From positions 62,001 through 126,000 of the forward strand of contig NZ_AJWX01000015.1 in assembly GCF_000263855.1 (NCBI RefSeq): a stretch of DNA of 64,000 nucleotides, in the 5' to 3' direction. The stretch's first letter is position 1. The number at the start of each line of letters is the position of its first letter. The position numbers and the translations under genes are program-made. The notes under the pieces were generated by a model. The model ran no database searches. It saw only the letters and a program-made list of their open reading frames with translations, and was not told the origin of the DNA. This stretch comes from Pseudomonas sp. M47T1. Its GTDB lineage: Bacteria; Pseudomonadota; Gammaproteobacteria; Pseudomonadales; Pseudomonadaceae. This document shows positions 42,087 to 51,325 of the stretch, in pieces.

Positions 42087-43526
42087 TTAGCAGGGGGCCA
42101 ATTGCAGGAGAATGTCGCGTACCCGGTCCAGGGCCACGTCAATGTCCAGCAAGTCGATGGCACCGAAGCCCAGCAGCAGGCCCTGTTGCGCCGGTTGGTG
42201 GGCAAAGAACGGCGTGATCGGGTACAGCCCGATGTCAGCCTGGCGCGCTACGGTCACCAGCAAGGCCACGTCGATGTCGCGCTGGCACAGGGCGGTCAGG
42301 TGATAGCCGGCGGTGGCGGGCACCGCCTTCAACCACGGCGCCAGGTCGCCTTCCAGGCGTTGCAGAATGCGCTGCCGGCGGGTGCTGTACACGTCGAAAC
42401 AGCGGCGCACGTGCTTGAGCAGTTCCCCTTCGCTGATGAACTTGGCCAGGGCCCATTGGCTGAGCGTGGGCGTGTGCCAGTCGCTCAATTGCTTGGCCAC
42501 CCTGACGGCCTGTACCAGGGCCGCCGGCAGCACCGCGTAACCCAGGCGCAACTCGGGCAGCAGGGTTTTGGAAAAGCTGCCGATGTAAACCACCAGGCCA
42601 TAGGGGTCGAGGCTTTGCAGCGAATCGGTGGGCGGGCCCTGGTAGCGAAACTCGCTGTCGTAGTCGTCTTCCAGGATGATCGCGCCCAGCTCTGCGGCGC
42701 GGGCCAGCAGGGCCTGGCGGCGAGCCAGGCTCATGGGCATGCCCAGCGGGAACTGGTGGGACGGGGTGACATAGATCAGCCGCGTGCCGTCGGGGATCAC
42801 GTCCACGCGCAGGCCTTGGTCATCCACGGGTACGTCGACGACATTGGCGCGCTGGGCGCTGAACAGCAAGCGGGCAGGGGGGTAGCCCGGGTCTTCCATG
42901 ACCACCGTGCAGCCAGGTTCAATCAGTACCCGGGCCACCAGGTCCAGGGCCTGCTGTGCACCGTTGGTGATCAGCACCGAGTCGCCGCTGGCCCGCACGC
43001 CACGGGCAAAGCCGATGTGACGAGCCACGGCTTCGCGCAGTTCAGGCAAGCCCTGAGGGTCGCCATGCAGCCCGCGCGCGCGGGTGAACTGGCGCAGGGC
43101 GTACAGGGTACAACGGCGCCAGGCATCGAAGGGGAATTGGCTTTTCAATGATGCGCCGCCAATGAACTCATAGCGGGCACGGCCCTGGGCGCTGGCGTGG
43201 CTCAGGGGCATGGGCATGTCGCGCCACAGGGCAACCACGGCGGCGCTGGCCAGCGGCGAAGCCGGTTGTATGGGGGGGGTGCAGACAGGGCGGGCGTTGA
43301 CGAACGTGCCGCGGCCCACCTGGCCGCTGAGCAGGTTGTCGTAGGTCAGGCGCGAATAGGCATCGGCCACAGTCTTGCGCGACACCCCCAACTGCATGGC
43401 CAGCAGCCGGGTGGGAGGCAGTTGCGTACCCATGGCCAGGCGGCCGTTTTCGATGGCATCGAACAGCTGGCGATACAGCTGTTCGCCCAAGTCCTTGCGG
43501 CCCTGGAAGGTGATGTGCAGTTCCAT
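42087..43526 (-). CDS. MocR/PdxR-type regulator (GntR HTH fused to aminotransferase-like domain)
   Basis: A 479-residue fusion. The GntR winged HTH is at about 10-75 (LGEQLYRQLFDAIENGRLAM, TRLLAMQLGVSRKTVADAYS). A fold-type I PLP domain occupies about 110-475, with the PLP Lys in YIGSFSKTLLPELRLGY and D-Y at EDDYDSEFRY. MocR proteins sense PLP or an amino compound rather than catalyse transamination. The downstream AhpD-like gene is on the same strand. The usual target is divergent, but no divergent gene lies within 200 bases here; the gap to the next gene holds a repeat. Confidence 0.9.
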   Translation of the reverse strand: MELHITFQGRKDLGEQLYRQLFDAIENGRLAMGTQLPPTRLLAMQLGVSRKTVADAYSRLTYDNLLSGQVGRGTFVNARPVCTPPIQPASPLASAAVVALWRDMPMPLSHASAQGRARYEFIGGASLKSQFPFDAWRRCTLYALRQFTRARGLHGDPQGLPELREAVARHIGFARGVRASGDSVLITNGAQQALDLVARVLIEPGCTVVMEDPGYPPARLLFSAQRANVVDVPVDDQGLRVDVIPDGTRLIYVTPSHQFPLGMPMSLARRQALLARAAELGAIILEDDYDSEFRYQGPPTDSLQSLDPYGLVVYIGSFSKTLLPELRLGYAVLPAALVQAVRVAKQLSDWHTPTLSQWALAKFISEGELLKHVRRCFDVYSTRRQRILQRLEGDLAPWLKAVPATAGYHLTALCQRDIDVALLVTVARQADIGLYPITPFFAHQPAQQGLLLGFGAIDLLDIDVALDRVRDILLQLAPC

Positions 43527-43647
43527 GAATCAGCGCAAGCCTGCGGCGGATGAGCCTGGCAGATTAGCATGCCACCTTCCCCACACGCCCGTAGCACCTG
43601 CCACCAGCCGGAACTGCCACCAGCCCGTCGCTGCCGCCAGCCCGGAG

Positions 43648-43723
43648 CTGCCGCAAGGCTGCGAAGGCCCGCACAGCGGGCCCGCGATCACCCTGACACC
43701 GCCATCGCAGCCTGGCGGCCGCT
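43648..43723. repeat. Cloverleaf-type intergenic repeat, copy G (first hairpin missing, inverted)
   Basis: On the minus strand, outer arms CAGGCTGCGA and TTCGCAGCCTT surround ggcggtgtcagggtgatc and the GGGCCCGC-tgt-GCGGGCC hairpin. The AAGGTCC hairpin is absent. It lies between the aldo/keto reductase stop and the MocR start. Confidence 0.77.
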
Positions 43724-43747
43724 CTAGGGGAGCGCGCGGGGGCACCA

Positions 43748-44551
43748 TCAATCCCAAACGGGAGCGATGCTGGCCGGGCTGGTGAGGCGCTCGCCGCGGT
43801 CCAGGGCGGCGATGTCGGCCATGTCGGCGTCGCTCAGGCGCAAGCTCGTGGCTTTGAGGTTGCTGGCCAGGTTGGCCCGGCGAGTGGAGGACGGAATCAC
43901 CGCATAGCCCAACTGCATGGCCCACGCCAGGGTTACCTGCGCCGTGGTGGCTTGGTGGCGCTCGGCGATGCGGGCAATCACCGGGTCGTTGATGACTTTG
44001 CCATAGGCCAGGGTCATGTACGAGGTGACTTGAATGCCATGAGTGCTGGCGAACGCGGCCACTGCACGGTTCTGCAAGTAAGGGTGCAGTTCGACCTGGT
44101 TGGTGGCGATCTCGCCAGCGCCCACCACGTCGATGGCCTGCTGCATCAGGTCGCGGGTGAAGTTCGATACGCCGATCTGCCGCGTCAGGCCCAGGGCCTT
44201 GGCTTCAGCCAGGGCGCCCATGAATTCGCTGACGGCCACCGCGCCCTTGGGCGAAGGCCAGTGAATCAGCGTCAGGTCGACGTGGTCGGTACGCAGTTTG
44301 ACCAGGCTGTCGCGCAGGCTGGGGATCAGCTTGTCGGCGGCAAAATGGTCCACCCAGATCTTGGTGGTGATGAACAGTTCACTGCGTGGCACGCCACTCT
44401 CGGCGATGGCCTGGCCGATCTCCGCTTCGTTGCCATAGATCTGCGCCGTGTCGATGACGCGGTAGCCCAGCTCCAACGCAGTGCGCACGGCATCGATGAC
44501 AACCTGGTCCTTGAGGCGAAACGTGCCAAGGCCGAAGGCGGGAATACTCAT
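43748..44551 (-). CDS. dkgB: Aldo/keto reductase, DkgB-like
   Basis: A 267-residue NADPH-dependent reductase, the same length as E. coli DkgB (methylglyoxal and 2,5-diketo-D-gluconate reductase B). The catalytic tetrad is visible: Asp and Tyr in YRVIDTAQIYGNEAEIG, Lys in FITTKIWVDHF and His in LTLIHWPSPKG. The C-terminal NADPH-binding block IPSSTRRANLASNL is present. ATG at 44551 is preferred over long upstream frames because the mature family start is MSIPAFGLGTFRL. It is divergent from an NCS1 transporter, with 296 bases between that hold no other gene. Confidence 0.92.
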   Translation of the reverse strand: MSIPAFGLGTFRLKDQVVIDAVRTALELGYRVIDTAQIYGNEAEIGQAIAESGVPRSELFITTKIWVDHFAADKLIPSLRDSLVKLRTDHVDLTLIHWPSPKGAVAVSEFMGALAEAKALGLTRQIGVSNFTRDLMQQAIDVVGAGEIATNQVELHPYLQNRAVAAFASTHGIQVTSYMTLAYGKVINDPVIARIAERHQATTAQVTLAWAMQLGYAVIPSSTRRANLASNLKATSLRLSDADMADIAALDRGERLTSPASIAPVWD

Positions 44552-44847
44552 GCAAAGGCGCTCCTGTGTGTAATGGATAAACGAGGCGGCCAGTATCGAC
44601 GCTGCCCGTGGGCGGAAACAGCGCACTTGATGCATTTGATATTTGCCTGGCAAGCACGAATAAAGCTGCGTTGCTGTGCACGACCACGCCGCTGTGCACC
44701 ATTGCGAGACCTGACCGTACGGACAGTATTTGCCGTGGGATCTATGACCGGGAATAACCTGATGCCCATCAGCCACTTGGCGAATCACGGCGGTGTGGGC
44801 ACAGTTATTGATGGCCCCTTGGCAAACAACACTCCAAGGAAGCGGCC

Positions 44848-46332
44848 ATGCACCCCACCCAGTCCACCGTTGTCGAGCGCGACGGGCTCTACGAGCTGCA
44901 CGCAGGCACCGACGTACTCGACAGCCCGCGCTATAACCCCGACATCGCCCCCACCCAGGTGCACGAGCGCACCTGGAACCAGTGGCACATCACCGCGTTG
45001 TGGGTGGGCATGGCGATCTGCGTGCCCACGTACACCCTGGGCGGGGTGCTGACCGCCTATTTCGGCCTGAGCGTGGGCGAGGCGCTGCTGGCGATCCTGC
45101 TGGCCAATGTCATCGTGCTGATTCCCTTGACGCTGAATGCCTTCGCCGGCACGAAGTACGGCATTCCGTTTCCGGTGCTGCTGCGCTCCTCGTTCGGGGT
45201 CATCGGCTCCAACGTGCCATGCCTGATCCGCGCCGTGGTGGCGTGCGGCTGGTTCGGCATTCAGACACTGTTCGGCGGCCTGGCCATTCACTTGTTCCTG
45301 GGCTCGGTGTTCGAGGGCTGGAAAGCGCTGGGCGGCACCGGCGAGGTGATTGGTTTCATGGTGTTCTGGGCGCTGAACCTGTGGGTGGTGATCCGCGGCG
45401 CCGAGTCCATCAAATGGCTGGAAACGCTGTCGGCGCCGTTGCTGGTGCTGGTAGGCGCCGGGCTGCTCGTGTGGGCGCTGCCGCATATCTCCTTGACTGA
45501 GCTGCTGGCACAACCGCCCAAACGCCCCGAGGGCGCCAGCGTCACCGGCTACTTCTGCGCCGGGCTGACGGCCATGGTCGGCTTCTGGGCCACCCTGTCG
45601 CTGAACATTCCCGACTTCAGCCGCTATGCCAAAAGCCAGCGGGCGCAAATTGTCGGTCAGGTGGTGGGGCTGCCGCTGACCATGTTCCTGTTTGCCTCGC
45701 TGGGCGTGGTGATGACAGCGGCCTCGGTGTCGCTGGTGGGCGAGATGGTGTCCGACCCGGTCAGCCTGATCGGCCACATCCAGAGCCCGGTGTGGGTGGC
45801 CGTGGCCATGGCGCTGATCATTGTCGCCACGCTGTCCACCAACACGGCGGCCAACATCGTCTCGCCCACCAACGATTTCCAGAACCTGGCGCCCAAGCTG
45901 ATCGGGCGCACCCGCGCGGTGCTGCTGACCGGTGTGCTGGGCTTGCTGTTGATGGGCCATGAGTTGTTGAAAAAGCTTGGCCTGATCGTCTCCAACGTCA
46001 GCCTGGACACCGTGTATTCCAACTGGCTGCTGGGCTATTCAAGCCTGCTGGGGCCGATTGCCGGGATCATGGTGGTGGACTACTTCCTGATCCGCAAACA
46101 GACCCTGGACCTGGCTGGGCTGTACCGCGACGACGTGTACCCGGCCTGGCACTGGCGCGGTTTTGTGGCGTTCGGGGTACCGGTGGTACTGACCTTGATG
46201 TCGCTGGGCAGCCCGGCATTCAGCTGGTTCTATGAATATGGCTGGTTTACCGGTTCGGCGTTGGGCGGGGTGTTGTATTACGGCTTGTGCAGCCTCAGCC
46301 AGCCGGCTGCCCGGTCTATGCGCGCGGTGTGA
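44848..46332 (+). CDS. NCS1-family nucleobase/hydantoin/allantoin permease
   Basis: A 494-residue, 12-span sodium- or proton-coupled importer of the NCS1 family (Mhp1, PucI, CodB relatives). The first span region is TWNQWHITALWVGMAICVPT. Substrate-contact blocks CGWFGIQTLFGGLAIH (the Trp and Gln that stack on the ring in Mhp1) and WATLSLNIPDFSRYA are conserved. AAGGA lies 9 bases before the ATG. The substrate could be hydantoin, allantoin or a pyrimidine. No hydantoinase or allantoinase gene is nearby, so the choice stays open. Confidence 0.9.
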   Translation: MHPTQSTVVERDGLYELHAGTDVLDSPRYNPDIAPTQVHERTWNQWHITALWVGMAICVPTYTLGGVLTAYFGLSVGEALLAILLANVIVLIPLTLNAFAGTKYGIPFPVLLRSSFGVIGSNVPCLIRAVVACGWFGIQTLFGGLAIHLFLGSVFEGWKALGGTGEVIGFMVFWALNLWVVIRGAESIKWLETLSAPLLVLVGAGLLVWALPHISLTELLAQPPKRPEGASVTGYFCAGLTAMVGFWATLSLNIPDFSRYAKSQRAQIVGQVVGLPLTMFLFASLGVVMTAASVSLVGEMVSDPVSLIGHIQSPVWVAVAMALIIVATLSTNTAANIVSPTNDFQNLAPKLIGRTRAVLLTGVLGLLLMGHELLKKLGLIVSNVSLDTVYSNWLLGYSSLLGPIAGIMVVDYFLIRKQTLDLAGLYRDDVYPAWHWRGFVAFGVPVVLTLMSLGSPAFSWFYEYGWFTGSALGGVLYYGLCSLSQPAARSMRAV

Positions 46333-46337
46333 GGTGG

Positions 46338-46363
46338 GTGGGAGCTGGCTTGCCAGCTCCCAC
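46338..46363. repeat. REP-type hairpin between convergent genes
   Basis: A perfect inverted repeat, GTGGGAGCTGGC and GCCAGCTCCCAC, is separated by TT. It lies between the NCS1 stop and the copD stop and can act as a two-way terminator. Confidence 0.85.
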
Positions 46364-46373
46364 AGGGTGGTGA

Positions 46374-47237
46374 TTACGTCAGCGGCACCGGGCTCAAGGT
46401 GCCCAGCAGCGACACGGCGGCAATCGCCGCCACGCCGCATAACCACTCGACCAGCACGGTCTGGCGCAAGGTGTTCAACGCAATGCGCTCATTGGCCAGC
46501 GCCGCACGGTTGAAAATGGCCAGCGACAGCATGCACACCACCATCGACGCCTTCACGGCCAACACCAAGGCAAAACCGGAAGTCATGGGCGTGGGCCACA
46601 GCGACCCGGTCAGCACCCGTACGTTGACCAGGCCGGTGACGATGATGCCCGCCACCAGCACCAGGCCATAGCGACTGAAGCGCAACAGCGTGCCGCGCAG
46701 GTCATGGCCGGCGGGACGCGCCTGGATGAACATCAGCAGCAACAGCGCGCCCATCCAGCCGCCCACGCACAGCAAGTGGATCAACTGGTTGAACATCAAC
46801 AGCAGGCCCGGCACGCCGTTGAGCATGGCCGCATGCCCCACCGGCGCCAGGGTGGCCAGTTGCACGGTGCTGATGCCCAGGATCAGCCGCGTGGGCAGGC
46901 GCATGGGAATGCGCAGGCACATCAGCAGAACCAGGCTGGCGAACAGATGCACAAACCACGCCTTGCCGAAAAAGGTCTGGGTCAGCACCTTCATCACCAC
47001 GTCGCCGTTGAGCGCCGATTGCCAGTTGCCGCTCATGTCGGCGGCGGTCAGCATCAACCAGGCGATGGCGGTAATCAGGCCAAGGCCGGCCAGCAGGCAC
47101 AGGAACGGGTCCAGCCACAGGCGCATGCGCGCCTGCTGGCGGGCGTCGCCCAGCAGCAGTGGGCGGAACACCAGGCTGCCAAACACCAGCAGCACTACGC
47201 AAAAATGGATGAAACGAACAACAACCAAAGCACTCAT
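46374..47237 (-). CDS. copD: CopD-family copper resistance membrane protein
   Basis: A 287-residue inner-membrane protein with eight or so hydrophobic spans, typical of the CopD/PcoD family thought to move copper across the inner membrane. Conserved His-containing blocks are VVRFIHFCVVLLVFGSLVF near the start, AWFVHLFASLVLL and NQLIHLLCVGGWMGALLLLM. ATG at 47237 lies 4 bases after the copC stop, so the pair is cotranscribed. No copA or copB gene lies beside it. No metal-sensor gene lies next to it either. Confidence 0.9.
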   Translation of the reverse strand: MSALVVVRFIHFCVVLLVFGSLVFRPLLLGDARQQARMRLWLDPFLCLLAGLGLITAIAWLMLTAADMSGNWQSALNGDVVMKVLTQTFFGKAWFVHLFASLVLLMCLRIPMRLPTRLILGISTVQLATLAPVGHAAMLNGVPGLLLMFNQLIHLLCVGGWMGALLLLMFIQARPAGHDLRGTLLRFSRYGLVLVAGIIVTGLVNVRVLTGSLWPTPMTSGFALVLAVKASMVVCMLSLAIFNRAALANERIALNTLRQTVLVEWLCGVAAIAAVSLLGTLSPVPLT

Positions 47238-47241
47238 GAGG

Positions 47242-47616
47242 TTACTGGGCCACCTTGAAGTGGTAGGTGCCTTCGCTCTTGTGCGTGTCGACCGACACGG
47301 CATGCCAGTTCACGGTGTACTCGCCAGCCGTCAGCGGGGCGGCCGGGGTCACCACCAGGGTCTTCTTGTCGGCACCCTGGGTGGCGATGCTTTTGACCAG
47401 CACGGCCTGGCCGTCGCGGGTCAACTCAACCTTGGTAAAACTTTGTTCCACGCCTTCGGTGAACACCAGGCTCAGTTCAGCCGGGGCGCTGACAGTGGCG
47501 TCGGCCGCCGGCGTAGCGCTGGTGAGGTGGGCGTGGGCAAACACCAGCGGGGACACGGCGCAGCCCAGCAGGAGGGCCGCAGTACCGAGCAGTTTTTTCA
47601 GGGGCAGGGCAGTCAT
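47242..47616 (-). CDS. copC: CopC-family periplasmic copper-binding protein
   Basis: A 124-residue protein with a signal peptide (about 1-26, MTALPLKKLLGTAALLLGCA to VFA). The mature N-terminal HAHLTSATPAADATVSAPA places a histidine at residue 1, a Cu(II) ligand. The other ligands are in WHAVSVDTHKSEGTYHF. The methionine-rich Cu(I) site of plasmid CopC is absent, so it looks like a single Cu(II)-site type. It is the first gene of the copCD operon and divergent from the DUF4946 gene, with 145 bases between. Confidence 0.92.
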   Translation of the reverse strand: MTALPLKKLLGTAALLLGCAVSPLVFAHAHLTSATPAADATVSAPAELSLVFTEGVEQSFTKVELTRDGQAVLVKSIATQGADKKTLVVTPAAPLTAGEYTVNWHAVSVDTHKSEGTYHFKVAQ

Positions 47617-47761
47617 GGAAAGAACCTCTGGCAGAAAAAGTGGCGCAATTAAACACGATCTCAGGGTAGCAGGCGGGTGAAATGTTTTACTTAACGTCAA
47701 ACTTGGGTCAACCTCGCCACTTGTCACCGGCCATTATTTCTTTCGGAACCCCGCGCTTTCC

Positions 47762-48295
47762 ATGAACTTCCTGCACCGTGGCTGCACCCTGATCGTCGTC
47801 GGCCTGCTGTTGGCCGCCCCTGTGGCAATGGCCGATGAAGTGGTCATCACCTGGCCTGCCGGCTGGGATGTGCAAACCCTGCCCGACGCCGCCGACCCGG
47901 CCGTACACCGCCAGCGCGCGGCGAAAAACGACGCCAATGGCGACCCGCTGATGGTGGTGGAACTGACCCGCACAGCGCTGGCCCCCGATCATCAGGTCAA
48001 CCTGGGGGGCGTGGTGCTAGAAATGCGCAAGGCCTTGCAGATCAACTTCAGTCACGGCGGCTACCAGAGCGTGTGCACCAAGGTGCACGATTCGAAGCTG
48101 GGCGATATCGCCGCGGTGGAAACCACCTGCCAGATCAGCCTCAATGGCGGCCACGTGATGACCCAGACGCTGGTGGCGGCGAGCACGGCGGGTGCGGCGT
48201 ATTCACTGTCTTATGCCGGGTCGGCCCAGGGGTACAGCGACAATCAGGCTCAAGTGCAGGCGATTCGCGATGGTTTGAAACTGCAAACGCCCTGA
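47762..48295 (+). CDS. DUF4946-family secreted protein
   Basis: A 177-residue protein with a signal peptide (about 1-24, ending VAMAD) and one domain. The family blocks are ITWPAGWDV, LMVVELTRTALAPDHQVNL and the Cys pair in YQSVCTKV and ETTCQISL that may form a disulfide. The function is not established. It is divergent from copCD and ends 3 bases before a perfect 42-base inverted repeat. No obvious tie to copper is seen in its sequence. Confidence 0.8.
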   Translation: MNFLHRGCTLIVVGLLLAAPVAMADEVVITWPAGWDVQTLPDAADPAVHRQRAAKNDANGDPLMVVELTRTALAPDHQVNLGGVVLEMRKALQINFSHGGYQSVCTKVHDSKLGDIAAVETTCQISLNGGHVMTQTLVAASTAGAAYSLSYAGSAQGYSDNQAQVQAIRDGLKLQTP

Positions 48296-48298
48296 GCC

Positions 48299-48340
48299 GT
48301 AACCCCGTGGGAGCTGGCAAGCCAGCTCCCACGGGGTTAC
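48299..48340. repeat. Perfect 42-base REP-type inverted repeat spanning a stop codon
   Basis: Two 20-base arms with a 2-base AA loop: GTAACCCCGTGGGAGCTGGC pairs with its exact complement. The right arm includes the stop codon of the MFS gene (48337-48339). It lies between convergent genes and is likely a bidirectional terminator. Confidence 0.87.
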
Positions 48341-49512
48341 GCGCGAGTGACGCTGTGCTGCAACGCCACCACCGTGGCCACGTTGACCAGCGCCAACACC
48401 CCCAGCACCGCCAAGGTCGCCGTGGCACCGAAGTGCGCCTGCAAGTACCCGCCCAGCAACGGCGTCAGGGCCTGGGCGATCAGCACCGGCCGGGCGATGC
48501 GCCCCAGCACTACGGCATAGGTGAGGGGGCCGAACAGGGCCAGGGGCAGGGTGCCGCGCACAATCGAGCGGATGCCGCTGCCCAGCCCGTACACCACGAT
48601 CGCCACCACCGCCCATTGGGTGGCGAACAATAAGCCCGCCAGGCCGACCGCCACCAGCAGCACCGACGCCAGGGTGCTCCAGAGGGGGTGGGCGTTACGC
48701 CCCAGTATCACCTGCAACACCCGCACGCCCACCTGGCTGGGGCCGATCAGCGCCGCCACGCCCAGGGCCGCAGGCAGGCTGAAGCCCTGTGCTTGCAGCA
48801 GACTGATCAATTGCACGGAAATAGCGGTGAAAATCACCGCAGCCAGGGTGAAACTGGCGGTCAGCAGGAAAAATACCCGGCGATCGGGTTCAGCGCCTAC
48901 CGAACCGGCCGCCTGGGCGGTAGCGGTTGTGGTTCGCGGCTGCGGCGCCAGCGTATGCAAATAAACGGGGAGCACCACCAGCAACAGCATGGCGCTGTAC
49001 GCCAGGCATGCGCCGCGCCATCCCAGGTGCGCTACCAGCGCGGCCACCAGCGGCCAGGTAATGGAGGTGCAGAAGCCCGACACCAGGGTGACCTGGGTAA
49101 TGGCGCCGCGTGCGTTGCTGCCGAAATATTGACCGAGCGTCGCAAACAGCGGGTCGTACAGCCCGGCGGCCATGCCGATGCCGATCACCATCCAGGCCAG
49201 CAGGAAGCACCCAAGGTTAGGCGCTACGGCCAGCAGGGCCAGGCCGGCTGCCAAAATCGGCGCGCTGGTCACCAGCACCCGCCTTCCGCCCAGACGCGCC
49301 ACCAGGCGGCCCACGGCCGGGGCCAGCAGCCCGGAAATCAGGATGGCCAACGACAGCGCGCCGTACACCCATGCCTGGCTCCAGCCGGTGTCGGCTACCA
49401 CCGGGGCGGCCAGCACCGCAATCAGGTAAAACGAGCCACCCCAGGCAATGATCTGGGCGATGCCCAGCAGGGTGGAGGCGGTCAATGTGGGACGTTGCGC
49501 AAGGTCGGTCAC
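48337..49512 (-). CDS. MFS transporter
   Basis: A 391-residue 12-span major facilitator transporter. The MFS loop 2-3 region is present as VGRLVARLGGRRVLVTSAPI, followed by regular hydrophobic spans and a central polar loop (ATAQAAGSVGAEPDRR). It starts with GTG at 49512, with GGAG 6 bases before it. The substrate is unknown. It resembles small-molecule exporters more than sugar importers, but this is weak. The mntH-like gene is divergent, 219 bases away. Confidence 0.86.
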   Translation of the reverse strand: MTDLAQRPTLTASTLLGIAQIIAWGGSFYLIAVLAAPVVADTGWSQAWVYGALSLAILISGLLAPAVGRLVARLGGRRVLVTSAPILAAGLALLAVAPNLGCFLLAWMVIGIGMAAGLYDPLFATLGQYFGSNARGAITQVTLVSGFCTSITWPLVAALVAHLGWRGACLAYSAMLLLVVLPVYLHTLAPQPRTTTATAQAAGSVGAEPDRRVFFLLTASFTLAAVIFTAISVQLISLLQAQGFSLPAALGVAALIGPSQVGVRVLQVILGRNAHPLWSTLASVLLVAVGLAGLLFATQWAVVAIVVYGLGSGIRSIVRGTLPLALFGPLTYAVVLGRIARPVLIAQALTPLLGGYLQAHFGATATLAVLGVLALVNVATVVALQHSVTRA

Positions 49513-49731
49513 GGCGGCTCCGGGTGCCGGGTGGGGGAAGCCGGCAAGGGTATCCCACAGCGGCCCAGGCGCCCAGTGGTGATACCGCTGATCAGACGCT
49601 CAAGAGCTCGGCCCGGCCCTGTGGTCGGAAATAATTCAGTGGGCGAGTAAATTTTCGCAAAGCCGCTACGTTCAGCAGGTAGGCGCTTTGTTTCGCCGGC
49701 TTTTTCCGATTCAGTACAGCGAAGCGCGACC

Positions 49732-51099
49732 TTGAACACTGATAACCATCAGGCCGACTACACCGCCCGCCATCGGCGGCCGCTGCCCCTTGCCGCCCGC
49801 CCCAGCCTGGGGGCCATGAACGGCAGCATCGCCGTGCCCGCGAACGGCCATTGGCTGCGCCGCCTGCTGGCGTTCGCCGGGCCCGGCTACATGGTGGCCG
49901 TGGGTTACATGGACCCCGGCAACTGGGCCACCGACATCGCCGGCGGCTCGCAATTCGGCTACACGCTGCTGTCGGTGATCCTGCTGTCCAACCTGATGGC
50001 CGTGCTGTTGCAAGCGCTGGCCGCTCGCCTGGGCATCGCCACGGGCCTGGACTTGGCGCAGGCGTGCCGCGAGCAGTACCCACGGCCGGTGTGCATTGCC
50101 CTGTGGCTGGCCTGCGAGGCCGCGATCATTGCCTGCGACCTGGCAGAGGTGATAGGCACGGCCATTGCCCTGAAATTGCTGTTCGGCATCCCCATGCTGT
50201 GGGGGGCCATTCTGTGCGCGCTGGACGTATTCCTCATTCTGTTGCTGATGAACCGCGGCTTCCGCGCCCTGGAAGCCTTCGTCATCGCCTTGCTGACGCT
50301 GATTTTCGCCTGCTTTGCCGCGCAGCTGGTGCTCGCCCAGCCGCAGTGGCAGGCGGTGTTCGCAGGTTTCATCCCTCAGGCCAGCGTCGTGACCAACCCT
50401 GCCATGCTGTACATCGCCATCGGCATCATCGGCGCCACGGTGATGCCCCATAACCTGTACCTGCATTCATCCATCGTGCAGACCCGCGCCTACCCGCGCA
50501 CCCCCGAGGGCCGACGCAGCGGGCTGCGCTGGGCGGTGGCCGACAGCACCATCGCGCTGACCCTGGCGCTGTTCGTCAACGCCGCCATCCTGATCACCGC
50601 GGCCGCGGTGTTTCACAGTCATGGCCACACCGATGTGGTCGAGATCGAGCAGGCCTACCATTTGCTCTCACCATTGCTGGGCGTGGGCATCGCCTCGGCG
50701 CTGCTGGGCGTGGCGTTGCTGGCGTCGGGCATCAACTCCACGGTCACGGCCACGTTGGCCGGGCAGATCGTGATGGAAGGCTTTTTGCAACTGCGCATCC
50801 CTGACTGGGCGCGGCGCCTGCTTACCCGGGGCATCGCCATAGTGCCGGTGGTGGTGGTCACCAGTCTCTATGGCGAGCAGGGCACGGCGCAGTTGCTGGT
50901 GTTCAGCCAAGTGGTACTGTCCATGCAGTTGCCGTTTGCGGTCATTCCGCTGGTGATGTTCGTGTCCAATCGCCAGCGCATGGGCGAGTTGGTCATCGGG
51001 CCGGTGACCAAAGTGGCCGCCTGGGTGGTGGCAGGGCTGATCGTGGCGCTGAACCTGAAGCTGCTGTGGGACACGCTAAGCCATGGCGCGCTGCAGTAA
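49732..51099 (+). CDS. mntH: Nramp-family divalent metal transporter (MntH-like)
   Basis: A 455-residue, 11-span importer of Mn2+ or Fe2+ coupled to protons. The metal site is conserved: DPGN in VGYMDPGNWATDIAGGSQFG (span 1) and the Met in GATVMPHNLYLHSSIVQTRA (span 6). The frame opens with TTG at 49732, but the ribosome site there is poor; ATG at 49816, preceded by GGGGG and giving a normal-length N-terminus, is an equally good start. A MntR or Mur control site was not seen. Confidence 0.9.
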   Translation: MNTDNHQADYTARHRRPLPLAARPSLGAMNGSIAVPANGHWLRRLLAFAGPGYMVAVGYMDPGNWATDIAGGSQFGYTLLSVILLSNLMAVLLQALAARLGIATGLDLAQACREQYPRPVCIALWLACEAAIIACDLAEVIGTAIALKLLFGIPMLWGAILCALDVFLILLLMNRGFRALEAFVIALLTLIFACFAAQLVLAQPQWQAVFAGFIPQASVVTNPAMLYIAIGIIGATVMPHNLYLHSSIVQTRAYPRTPEGRRSGLRWAVADSTIALTLALFVNAAILITAAAVFHSHGHTDVVEIEQAYHLLSPLLGVGIASALLGVALLASGINSTVTATLAGQIVMEGFLQLRIPDWARRLLTRGIAIVPVVVVTSLYGEQGTAQLLVFSQVVLSMQLPFAVIPLVMFVSNRQRMGELVIGPVTKVAAWVVAGLIVALNLKLLWDTLSHGALQ

Positions 51100-51145
51100 A
51101 CCAACGGTCTTGCCGAGACGCCGCCACGCGCGGCGGTGAAGGAGA

Positions 51146-51322
51146 TTACCGTTTTTTCAGGCCCTTGAGCCGGGCCGTGGCACGCTGCACGGCGGCCATT
51201 TTCTCCGGGCGCTTCATGCGCTTCCATTTGCGTATGTCGTCCTTGCTGCGCCCGCAGCTCACGCACAGGTCGCCGCTGAGCTGGCACAGTGCGGTGCAGG
51301 GGTTTTCAATTTCCTTGGCCAT
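51146..51322 (-). CDS. DUF1289-family small cysteine-rich protein
   Basis: A 58-residue protein below usual gene-calling length. It carries the DUF1289 pattern: NPCTALCQLSGDLCVSCGRS (four cysteines in two pairs), then DDIRKWKRM, and a basic C-terminus RLKGLKKR. The cysteines could bind a metal such as Zn or Fe. ATG at 51322 begins 3 bases after the dmeF stop, so it is the third gene of the dmeR-dmeF operon. The function of the family is unknown. Confidence 0.85.
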   Translation of the reverse strand: MAKEIENPCTALCQLSGDLCVSCGRSKDDIRKWKRMKRPEKMAAVQRATARLKGLKKR

Positions 51323-51325
51323 GTT

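Noticed and set aside
42087..43526. A catalytic aminotransferase
   Set aside because: The N-terminal GntR HTH fused to a PLP domain is the MocR regulator layout.
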